A stretch of 11,760 bases of DNA. Origin: Desulfobacterales bacterium. Lineage in GTDB: Bacteria; Desulfobacterota; DSM-4660; Desulfatiglandales; B25-G16. Positions 6,459-11,760 of this stretch are shown here, one piece after another. The position numbers and the translations under genes are program-made. Location: the NCBI GenBank assembly GCA_013375385.1, contig JABXJY010000017.1:10573-22332 (forward strand), written 5' to 3'. Numbering within the stretch: the first letter of the stretch is position 1; each line of letters begins with the position of its first letter. The notes beneath the pieces were generated by a model. That model did no database searches. It worked only from the letters and a program-made list of their open reading frames with translations, and was not told the DNA's origin.

Positions 6459-7421
6459 TCAATATAAATAGCATGCTACAGGGTGATCGCCTCCAGTGTC
6501 CTTTAATGCTGGCCCATCTTGATTGCACCTCTCCATTCTATAAGCACACCGGGGATGAAAATAGCAGCCTGATGGTGGATTGATGGGGCTCGGCACATCG
6601 CCTTTGAGAATGGCCTTTTCCTTAACTGCTTTCGGATCCGGCACTGGAATGGCCGACAGCAAGGCCTGGGTATATGGATGCTTAGGATCATTGTACAGAT
6701 CATGGTAGGAGGCCATCTCCACAATCTTCCCCAGATACATCACGGCAACGCGATCGCAGATATACTCTACCACTGCCAGGTCATGTGCAATAATGATATA
6801 GGAGAGTTTGAACTCTTGCTGCAGGTCAATCAGGAGATTGATAATCTGGGCCTGGATGGAGACATCCAGGGCTGAGACAGGTTCATCCCCGATGATGAGC
6901 TGGGGGTTCAGGGCAAGGGCCCGGGCAATCCCGATCCTTTGCCGCTGCCCGCCACTGAATTCATGGGGATATCGCCTGCCTTGTTCAGGGGTAAGCCCCA
7001 CCTTTTCAAGCAGGTAGGCTATCCGATCCTTTCTTTCCCTTCCCTGATACACTCCATGGATCTCCATGGGATCACTGAGGATCTGGTTCACGGTCATCCG
7101 AGGATTGAGAGAAGAATAGGGGTCTTGGAAGATTATCTGCATCTCTCGTTTAAGGGAGCGCAGCTGGGATTTGGTAATATGCGATACATCCGTCCCTTGA
7201 AATGTGACCTTTCCGGCAGTAGGCTCGATCAGCCGCAAGATGGCCAGGCCTGTCGTGGTCTTGCCACATCCACTTTCACCCACCAATCCGATGGTCTCAC
7301 CCTTCCCAAGCGTAAATGAGACCCCATCCACGGCATACACATAACCGACAGTCCGGGATAAGAGCCCTTTCTTGATAGGAAAATGGACTTTTAGATTGTC
7401 TATACTGAGAAGCGCTTCCAT
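6459..7421 (-). CDS. dppF: Peptide-type ABC transporter ATP-binding subunit, DppF/OppF family
   Basis: This is a cytoplasmic ATPase that pairs with DppD to drive import through DppBC. It has 320 residues. Motifs in order are Walker A GESGCGKT (48-55), Q-loop Q99 in FQDPYSSLNP, signature FSGGQRQR (155-162), Walker B LIIGDE (175-180) and switch histidine H213. The C-terminal oligopeptide-transporter domain after HPYTQALL (248-255) includes GCYFHPRC and further cysteines (C286, C292, C299, C317), the arrangement that can hold an iron-sulfur cluster in some members. DppF-type features include the N-terminal insertion before YAVDGVSF and the QDPYSSLNPRMTV stretch. It starts 24 nt after the dppD stop with a weak GAGGG upstream, so it is co-transcribed with dppD. 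Confidence 0.94.
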   Translation of the reverse strand: MEALLSIDNLKVHFPIKKGLLSRTVGYVYAVDGVSFTLGKGETIGLVGESGCGKTTTGLAILRLIEPTAGKVTFQGTDVSHITKSQLRSLKREMQIIFQDPYSSLNPRMTVNQILSDPMEIHGVYQGRERKDRIAYLLEKVGLTPEQGRRYPHEFSGGQRQRIGIARALALNPQLIIGDEPVSALDVSIQAQIINLLIDLQQEFKLSYIIIAHDLAVVEYICDRVAVMYLGKIVEMASYHDLYNDPKHPYTQALLSAIPVPDPKAVKEKAILKGDVPSPINPPSGCYFHPRCAYRMERCNQDGPALKDTGGDHPVACYLY

Positions 7422-7445
7422 TCCAACGGCCCTCGCTCAATAATT

Positions 7446-8429
7446 CTAGTAAAGCCAGCACCGGACACGATGTGCCTCGCCTATGTCAACCAGTTCAGGC
7501 ACTCTTTCCTGGCACATTGCCATGGATTCCGGGCATCGAGGGCAAAAGCTGCATCCTGGTGGCAATTCGTAGAGACTCGGAACAATGCCTGAGATCTCCT
7601 GAAGTCGCTGTCGACCGTACCGAGACCTCTCCCCAAGTTTTGGAATGGATTTAAGAAGCCCTCGTGTATAGGGGTGTTTTGGCTCTTCAAAAATGGCCAG
7701 GGTTTGACCCTCCTCCACTACCTTGCCTGCATACATCACCACAATTCGCTGAGCGATTTCCGCAATCACTCCAAGATCGTGGGTGATCAGCATAATCGCC
7801 GCATCAAAGTCCTCCTTGAGTTGCATCATCAGATCAATGATCTGTGCTTGAATAGTCACGTCCAGGGCGGTTGAGGGTTCATCAGCAATCAGGATTTCCG
7901 GATTACAGGAAAGTGCCATGGCAATCATGGCCCTCTGTCGCATACCCCCTGAAAGCTGATGAGGGTATTCATGAACCCTCTTCTCTGGAGACGGGATCTG
8001 GACCGTCCTGAGCATCTCCACAGCTTGTTCCCAACCCTCCCTCTTACTGAGGTTCTGATGAAGGACAAACATCTCGGAGATCTGGTCTCCAACGGTAAAA
8101 ACAGGGTTGAGGGACGTCATAGGTTCCTGGAAGATCATGGAGATCCTTTTGCCTCGGATGGCTCTCATGTGCTTCATGGAAAGCTCGAGGAGGTTGGCCC
8201 CCTCAAAGAGGATCTGTCCGTGGGCAATTCTCCCGGGTGGCTCTGGTATGAGCCGCATAATGGACATGGCTGTCACGGTTTTCCCACAACCAGACTCGCC
8301 CACCAGCCCAAGGGTCTCCCCCTTGTCTAGGTAAAAGGAAATTTCGTCCACAGCCTTGGCGACACCCTCAAACGTGTAGAAGTACGTCTTGAGTTCTTGT
8401 ACCAGAAGAAGGTGCGAGTGGTTGTTCAT
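7446..8429 (-). CDS. dppD: Peptide-type ABC transporter ATP-binding subunit, DppD/OppD family
   Basis: This is the first gene of the importer operon and encodes the second ATPase of the transporter. It has 327 residues. Motifs are Walker A GESGCGKT (44-51), Q101 in FQEPMTSLNPVFTV, signature LSGGMRQR (159-166), Walker B ILIADE (179-184) and switch H217. The LSGGMRQR and QEPMTSLNP versions are typical of DppD/OppD rather than the F subunit. The C-terminal domain has GCSFCPRC with C293, C296, C299, C306 and C324, a cysteine set compatible with the 4Fe-4S site known in some DppD/OppD proteins. The ATG at 8429 has only a weak GGAAG immediately upstream. A promoter with a palindromic operator-like site lies about 130 bp upstream, so importer expression can be set apart from the hydrolase gene. 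Confidence 0.94.
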   Translation of the reverse strand: MNNHSHLLLVQELKTYFYTFEGVAKAVDEISFYLDKGETLGLVGESGCGKTVTAMSIMRLIPEPPGRIAHGQILFEGANLLELSMKHMRAIRGKRISMIFQEPMTSLNPVFTVGDQISEMFVLHQNLSKREGWEQAVEMLRTVQIPSPEKRVHEYPHQLSGGMRQRAMIAMALSCNPEILIADEPSTALDVTIQAQIIDLMMQLKEDFDAAIMLITHDLGVIAEIAQRIVVMYAGKVVEEGQTLAIFEEPKHPYTRGLLKSIPKLGERSRYGRQRLQEISGIVPSLYELPPGCSFCPRCPESMAMCQERVPELVDIGEAHRVRCWLY

Positions 8430-8505
8430 GCTTCCAATCCAAGGTTCAGAAATCTAGAAACTCATTGTTAGAGGCCTTTAACCAGGATCCTTCTGAGAGG
8501 GATGG

Positions 8506-8552
8506 GGCAATTTCCTCAAGGCGATATCGAAAGACCCAGAGGAGGTATTGCC
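8506..8552 (-). promoter_or_regulatory. Stem-loop at the predicted 5' end of the dpp transcript
   Basis: On the minus strand GGCAAT (8552-8547) pairs with ATTGCC (8511-8506), and inside it CCTC (8545-8542) pairs with GAGG (8517-8514), leaving a loop of 24 nt. The hairpin begins within a few bases of the start point expected from the promoter at 8560-8588. Such 5'-end hairpins can stabilise mRNA or act as a regulatory leader. I do not recognise a known riboswitch. Confidence 0.4.
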
Positions 8553-8559
8553 AAGGTGG

Positions 8560-8588
8560 ATGATAGCACAGGTGCTATGACCTCGCAA
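8560..8588 (-). promoter_or_regulatory. Promoter of the dpp importer operon with overlapping palindromic operator
   Basis: Read on the minus strand, TTGCGA (8588-8583) and TATCAT (8565-8560) are 17 bp apart, a normal sigma70-type arrangement with imperfect boxes. The spacer and the first part of the -10 box are covered by a 16-bp palindrome with 7-bp perfect arms, ATAGCAC-AG-GTGCTAT (8563-8578). A symmetric site in this position is where a dimeric repressor would block RNA polymerase. The regulator is not in the window. Confidence 0.5.
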
Positions 8589-8613
8589 TAAGAAACGGGA
8601 GGGGAGATTGGTC

Positions 8614-8758
8614 CTAGTATTGCGTCTTATGAAAGCCTTTACACTGTCATTGCGAGTAGCGAAGCGACGAAGCAATCTCAACAAGGCTCACAAACTACGC
8701 CAAAAGATTGCTTCGCTAACACTCGCAATGACAACTTTTTAATGAAACGCTGTACTAG
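8614..8758. mobile_element. MITE-like nested inverted-repeat element B (145 bp)
   Basis: Imperfect outer inverted repeats CTAGTATTGCGT (8614-8625) and ACGCTGTACTAG (8747-8758) enclose two inverted copies of the motif TGTCATTGCGAG...GAAGCAATCT (8645-8678 and, reversed, 8705-8733). The inner motif matches that in element A, but the outer ends and the central part differ. There is no coding content. It lies between the amidohydrolase stop codon and the importer promoter, only about 25 bp upstream of the -35 box, and its long hairpin could stop transcripts coming from the hydrolase gene. Confidence 0.65.
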
Positions 8759-8772
8759 TATATCGATTAGGG

Positions 8773-9942
8773 TCACGTGAGAGATCGCCGGACCGCCTCC
8801 GTGAAGAGGCGGACACCGATCAAAAGGACCTCTTCATCAACATTAAAATGGGGAGAATGGAGTGGATGGACCAATCCTTTTTCTCTGTTTGCACACCCAA
8901 GTCGGAGGATCGCACCGGGTCTTTCAATAGCAAAGAAGGCGAAGTCTTCTGAGCCCGTGATCGGAGGGAGGTATCGTACCCTGTCAGATCCAAGGACATG
9001 GACTGCGACGTCATAGAGGAAAGACGATGTATCCTCGTCATTGACACAGGCTGGAACGCTTTCATGGAATTGCAGGTCGCATCTCACGCTAAAGGTTTGT
9101 TGAATCCCCTGGATGATCTCCCGCATCCTTTCAATGAGCTGGTCTCTGACATTGTTGCTGAATGCCCTGATGGTGCCCTCAAGATCCGCTTGCCTTGGAA
9201 TGACATTGGCTGCCTTTCCTGCCATGAATTTACCTACCGTTATGACAGCGGCATCGGTAGGCTTGATGTTTCGGCCTACAACGGACTGAATGGCCGATAC
9301 AAAATAGGAACCAGCCACGATCGGATCAATGCCTTCATTGGGACGGCCTCCATGGGCACCCTTACCTTCGATAACCAGGCTGAACCGATCTGCCGAAGCA
9401 TGGCTCAGAGTTCGATAAACACCGACCGTTCCTGCGGGAAGATCGGGTGAAACATGACAACCAAAAACCCTGTCGACTTTCGGGTCTTCCAGCACACCTT
9501 GCGCAACCATCTCTTTTACGCCAGTGCCTACCTCTTCAGCGGGCTGGAACAAGAATTTGACATTCCCTTTGAGCTCCTTATTGAGACCCGCCTCCTGGAT
9601 TTGCTTGGCGACACCGAGCATGATCGTGGTATGGACATCATGGCCGCATGCATGCATGATTCCATCATGCCGGGATTTATACGGAACATCGTTTAGCTCT
9701 TGTATGGGTAATGCATCAATATCGGCCCTTAAGGCTATCGTTTTGCCCTGTCCTTTACCCCGAATCAAGCCAACCAACCCTGTCAGTCCATGGAGATCTT
9801 GCACCTCAATGTCAAGTTGACTAAGAATCTCTTTTATCCTTTCACCTGTTCTACTCTCCTGGTTTGAAACCTCTGGATACATATGGAAATCTCGTCGAGT
9901 ATGAACAAGCCAATCTCTCATCTTATCTTCGTGCAAATGCAT
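8773..9942 (-). CDS. M20D-family metallo-amidohydrolase
   Basis: This is a cytoplasmic metal-dependent amidohydrolase of the type that cleaves N-acyl amino acids, amino-acid conjugates or short peptides. I chose the ATG at 9942 (389 residues), because GAAAGGGGG lies 6 nt before it; an in-frame GTG at 9969 has no such site. The metal and catalytic marks are MHACGHDVH (96-104, ligands C99 and H101), QPAEE (133-137, catalytic and ligand glutamates), GCHVSP with H163, and LHSPHF with H362. The dimerisation domain begins around residue 185 and contains KGAHGGRPNEG (194-204). GSEDFAFF (330-337) is also typical. The length fits the IAA-amino-acid hydrolase/hippurate hydrolase/HipO-like group. Its position upstream of a peptide-class importer, on the same strand, suggests that it processes the imported compound. 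The exact substrate is unknown. Confidence 0.93.
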   Translation of the reverse strand: MHLHEDKMRDWLVHTRRDFHMYPEVSNQESRTGERIKEILSQLDIEVQDLHGLTGLVGLIRGKGQGKTIALRADIDALPIQELNDVPYKSRHDGIMHACGHDVHTTIMLGVAKQIQEAGLNKELKGNVKFLFQPAEEVGTGVKEMVAQGVLEDPKVDRVFGCHVSPDLPAGTVGVYRTLSHASADRFSLVIEGKGAHGGRPNEGIDPIVAGSYFVSAIQSVVGRNIKPTDAAVITVGKFMAGKAANVIPRQADLEGTIRAFSNNVRDQLIERMREIIQGIQQTFSVRCDLQFHESVPACVNDEDTSSFLYDVAVHVLGSDRVRYLPPITGSEDFAFFAIERPGAILRLGCANREKGLVHPLHSPHFNVDEEVLLIGVRLFTEAVRRSLT

Positions 9943-10089
9943 CTCGTGCCCCCTTTCATTCCCCTCCACGTTACTCTTTTGCTATGATCTTAACAGATAT
10001 TTCAAGGTCTTGCAGAATAAATTCTTTGCACCTGGGTAATCCTTACCTTTCACAGACCTTTTGAGCGTATCGTTTATAGGTTTTCTTGC

Positions 10090-10118
10090 TTGACACACCA
10101 GCGCCTTTCCTCTATCCT
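10090..10118 (+). promoter_or_regulatory. Sigma70-type promoter of the VOC-fold gene
   Basis: TTGACA (10090-10095) is followed after 17 bp by TATCCT (10113-10118). Transcription would start near 10125, leaving a leader of about 55 nt. The leader contains the inverted repeat TCGTT-TCCAC-AACGA (10146-10160) just before the ribosome site. Confidence 0.6.
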
Positions 10119-10164
10119 GCCACCCACCTGGAAGCGACCCAGACCTCGTTTCCACAACGATCAG

Positions 10165-10172
10165 AAAGGAGG
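10165..10172 (+). promoter_or_regulatory. Strong Shine-Dalgarno of the VOC-fold gene
   Basis: AAAGGAGG lies 8 nt before the ATG at 10181. A second ATG follows directly at 10184, with 11 nt spacing, so 10181 is preferred. Confidence 0.75.
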
Positions 10173-10180
10173 ATAAGGAC

Positions 10181-10573
10181 ATGATGAAACCTGCCAAGGA
10201 TTCTTTGGACCTCGGTATTTTGGTCAGCGATATCGAGGCGAGCCTCAACTTCTATCAGAACCTCCTGGGGTTGGAGTTTGTGGGAAAGACCCCTGTGTGG
10301 TTCGGGACCATGCACCGCCTGCGCTTCGGTACCAGCGATTTCAAATTGATTGAACCCAACACCATCCCGCCACGGGGTGCCATCGGAGTGGAGACCCAGC
10401 TGGGCTTCCGTTACGTTACCTTTGTCGTTCAAAACCTCTCGGAGCTCTGCTCGAAGCTCATGAGCGAAGGGATAGAGTTTGCTCTTCCGGAAAAGGAGAT
10501 TCGCCCGGGGATCCGCATCGCCATGGTCAAGGACCCGGATGGAAACATCGTGGAATTCGTGGAGCGAACCTAA
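10181..10573 (+). CDS. VOC superfamily (glyoxalase/dioxygenase-fold) protein
   Basis: This is a small cytoplasmic protein of 130 residues, the size of a single two-module vicinal-oxygen-chelate domain. It starts with the family pattern LDLGILVSDIEASLNFY (9-25) and LLGLEFV (28-34), repeats the fold in FRYVTFVVQNL (76-86), and ends with DPDGNIVEFVE (118-128), the hallmark final strand. The usual metal ligands are only partly present. The first position is D10 in place of His, the third-strand His is replaced near Y78, and E58 and E125 are acidic candidates. The metal and reaction therefore cannot be assigned; it need not be a lactoylglutathione lyase. It is monocistronic, with its own promoter, divergent from the amidohydrolase gene. 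Confidence 0.88.
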   Translation: MMKPAKDSLDLGILVSDIEASLNFYQNLLGLEFVGKTPVWFGTMHRLRFGTSDFKLIEPNTIPPRGAIGVETQLGFRYVTFVVQNLSELCSKLMSEGIEFALPEKEIRPGIRIAMVKDPDGNIVEFVERT

Positions 10574-10608
10574 CTGTCTCTCGTAGAACTGTTGCCTTTA
10601 TGCGAGTA

Positions 10609-10782
10609 AGGAAAACCCATTATTCCTTCGCTTCAAGGCTTCCGCAGTGACCCTATCGGGTTCGCAGGCGGGGAATGCTTGCCCCTTCCCCGCTCTGAAG
10701 GCGGTGTTTCCCCTTCCTGCCCACCTCGATGGGTGCCTCACTGCTCCCAGCCGATTTTCGCTCAGAAACAATGGCTTTTCCT
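10609..10782 (+). repeat. R1 repeat copy 2, 174 bp with 13-bp terminal inverted repeats
   Basis: This is the direct-oriented second copy of the element at 178-352. Its ends are AGGAAAACCCATT (10609-10621) and AATGGCTTTTCCT (10770-10782), inverted with one mismatch. It occupies the convergent gap between the VOC gene and orn. One base is missing relative to copy 1 within the stretch after GGCGG, and the small GCAGG hairpin of copy 1 becomes GCAGG/CTTGC, which keeps pairing through a G-U wobble. No open frame is shared intact by both copies. Confidence 0.8.
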
Positions 10783-10804
10783 CAAATCTGATTGGCAAAG
10801 GAGC

Positions 10805-10824
10805 GCCAGGTCTTCGCACCTGGC
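10805..10824 (-). terminator. Stem-loop directly after orn
   Basis: GCCAGGT (10805-10811) and ACCTGGC (10818-10824) form a perfect 7-bp stem with a 6-nt loop, starting 1 nt after the orn stop codon. Only a short CTCCTTT follows on the minus strand, so the U tract is weak. It probably serves as a transcript 3' end or terminator for the aminopeptidase-orn unit. Confidence 0.5.
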
Positions 10825-10825
10825 C

Positions 10826-11359
10826 TTACGGCTGAAATACCTTTTTGCGGTAATATCTTAGCTCATTGATGGATTCTTTAATGTCGCTCAACGCCCGATG
10901 GGATTCTCGCTTTTCGTAGAGAGGAACAGAGGGATACCATCTTCTGACCAGTTCTTTAACGGAACTTACATCAATAATCCTGTAGTGGAAAAACCCCTCG
11001 AGGGTGGGCATATGCCTTCTTAGGAACTGGCGATCCCGCCAAACGGAATTTCCGCACAGGGGAGACTCTCCTTTCCTGCAATAGCTGGACAGAAATCCCA
11101 GTGTCTCCTGTTCAGCCCTCTTGCAGTCATAGGAAGATCTTCTGACCAGATCGAGCAGACCCGATTTCTCATGATGGGTCACGGCCCACTCATCCATACA
11201 CAGGAGCGTCTCTTCAGGCTGGCTTATAGCTATGCTTGGACCCTCAGCCACGGGCTCCAACGTCAAGTCGGTTATTACCGTGGCAATCTCAAGGATGAAC
11301 TCCTTTTCAGGGTCCAGGCCAGTCATTTCCAGATCTATCCAGACCAATCTATCGTTCAA
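10826..11359 (-). CDS. orn: Oligoribonuclease
   Basis: This is a cytoplasmic 3'-5' exoribonuclease that turns the last 2-5-nt RNA fragments, including pGpG from cyclic-di-GMP breakdown, into mononucleotides. It has 177 residues, close to the usual length of about 180. The DEDDh active site is complete: D9 and E11 in WIDLEMTGLD, D109 in GNSVWRDRQFL, H154 and D159 in HRALSDIKESI. RIIDVSSVKELVRRWYP (127-143) is also diagnostic. The residues before the third acid are WR where GQ is common. The start is a TTG at 11359 with GTGAGG 7 nt upstream. It begins 2 nt after the stop of the aminopeptidase gene, so the two are co-transcribed and probably translationally coupled. Confidence 0.94.
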   Translation of the reverse strand: MNDRLVWIDLEMTGLDPEKEFILEIATVITDLTLEPVAEGPSIAISQPEETLLCMDEWAVTHHEKSGLLDLVRRSSYDCKRAEQETLGFLSSYCRKGESPLCGNSVWRDRQFLRRHMPTLEGFFHYRIIDVSSVKELVRRWYPSVPLYEKRESHRALSDIKESINELRYYRKKVFQP

Positions 11360-11361
11360 TC

Positions 11362-11760
11362 TTAAACCTCACACGAGATCCTCATTCTCGAATTTATCTC
11401 CAGTTTTTCCAGAGACAGCTTTATGACATCTCTGGCCTTGTCCTTCTGTCTCATGTGATCCTCAAGAAAGGCCTTCACCTCTTCGTCTTTTCCAATGCCG
11501 CACACGGGAACGATTGCTTCGATGACCCGCTCGTAGTGAATCGGATGAAACTGCTCGAGCGCGGCTACATGAGACACATACCATTGCCACATGGAGGGTA
11601 TGGCATGAGGGTTTGAAGCCATATATTGTATCGGGATAAACTTGTTTCTGTCCGGCACTTCCTTCAGCACGTATTGTTGTATCTTTCTGATCAAGGCCGT
11701 GTCCCCGAAGCCCCCTAAGGCCACCAATATGTTCATTCTCTCATGCTCACTTTCAGAGGA
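11362..11760 (-). CDS. C-terminal part of an M1-family (ERAP1-C-like) aminopeptidase, cut by window edge
   Basis: The frame is open from the right edge of the window to the TAA at 11362-11364, giving the last 132 residues of a larger protein. The helical-repeat sequence, with LGGFGDTALIRKIQQYVL, then NPHAIPSMWQWYVSHVAAL, then ...IVPVCGIGKDEEVKAFLEDH, is characteristic of the C-terminal alpha-helical domain of M1 zinc aminopeptidases (ERAP1-C domain: 'NP..R..AW.F...NW..L' and 'EF...H'). The catalytic HExxH part lies outside the window. An internal ATG at 11736 is not the true start, since the frame continues upstream. It would trim N-terminal residues from peptides. It sits immediately upstream of orn. 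Confidence 0.75.
   Translation of the reverse strand, partial: SSESEHERMNILVALGGFGDTALIRKIQQYVLKEVPDRNKFIPIQYMASNPHAIPSMWQWYVSHVAALEQFHPIHYERVIEAIVPVCGIGKDEEVKAFLEDHMRQKDKARDVIKLSLEKLEINSRMRISCEV

Larger units (their letters stand above)
9943..10180. other. Divergent intergenic region between amidohydrolase and VOC gene
   Basis: The 238-bp region separates divergent starts. The plus-strand promoter and ribosome site are given separately. For the minus-strand amidohydrolase I see only weak candidates, such as TAAGAT with poorly placed upstream boxes, so no promoter is called. The part near 9975-10050 is AT-rich, as expected for a promoter region. Confidence 0.4.

Noticed and set aside
8478..8684. 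Minus-strand 68-codon frame between the amidohydrolase and dppD
   Set aside because: It overlaps repeat element B and the importer promoter, has Arg-rich repeat-derived sequence and no ribosome site or recognisable domain.
2586..8733. CRISPR array from the recurring TCATTGCGAG motif
   Set aside because: Only four copies occur, in inverted pairs at two distant sites, without regular spacers or cas genes.
9943..9969. GTG start for the amidohydrolase at 9969
   Set aside because: The ATG at 9942 has a good Shine-Dalgarno 6 nt before it; the GTG has none.

Overview
The window reads like chromosomal DNA of an anaerobic or syntrophic Gram-negative bacterium. A Desulfobacterota-like ('deltaproteobacterial') host is my best guess, from the protein character and the interspersed repeats of the TCATTGCGAG...GAAGCAATCT type. 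No taxonomic marker gene is present, so this is only an inference. I see no rRNA, tRNA, CRISPR array, phage gene or transposase gene.

Layout. (1) Positions 1-538 hold non-coding DNA with copy 1 of a 175-bp repeat (R1), a good sigma70-type promoter and a structured leader. They lead into a plus-strand pair: a QueG-like iron-sulfur protein (539-1243) and an MFS transporter (1358-2524). (2) A MITE-like palindromic element (2549-2770) lies in the convergent gap. (3) A minus-strand block from 9942 down to 2835 encodes an M20D-type amidohydrolase followed by a complete peptide-class ABC importer. In transcription order the importer is ATPase D, ATPase F, periplasmic binding protein A, permease B, permease C. 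A second MITE-like element (8614-8758) and a dedicated promoter with an operator-like palindrome separate the hydrolase from the importer. (4) A small VOC/glyoxalase-fold gene runs on the plus strand (10181-10573), divergent from the hydrolase and with its own promoter. (5) R1 copy 2 (10609-10782) lies in the next convergent gap. (6) At the right end the minus strand carries the C-terminus of an M1-family aminopeptidase, cut by the window edge, tightly followed by oligoribonuclease (orn).

How the genes may work together. The binding protein should capture a peptide or similar amide in the periplasm. DppB and DppC form the channel, and DppD and DppF power import. The adjacent M20D hydrolase is the obvious candidate to cleave the imported N-acyl amino acid, peptide or related amide. 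The substrate cannot be read from the sequence. The M1 aminopeptidase and oligoribonuclease both finish degradation of short oligomers (peptides and 2-5-nt RNAs).

No wholly new protein system stands out. The most interesting material is non-coding: the R1 repeat pair near both window ends, two nested inverted-repeat elements with a shared core but different termini, an operator-like palindrome inside the importer promoter followed by a 5'-end stem-loop, a 13-bp perfect stem-loop between the binding-protein and permease genes, and a possible frameshift at the end of the QueG-like gene.
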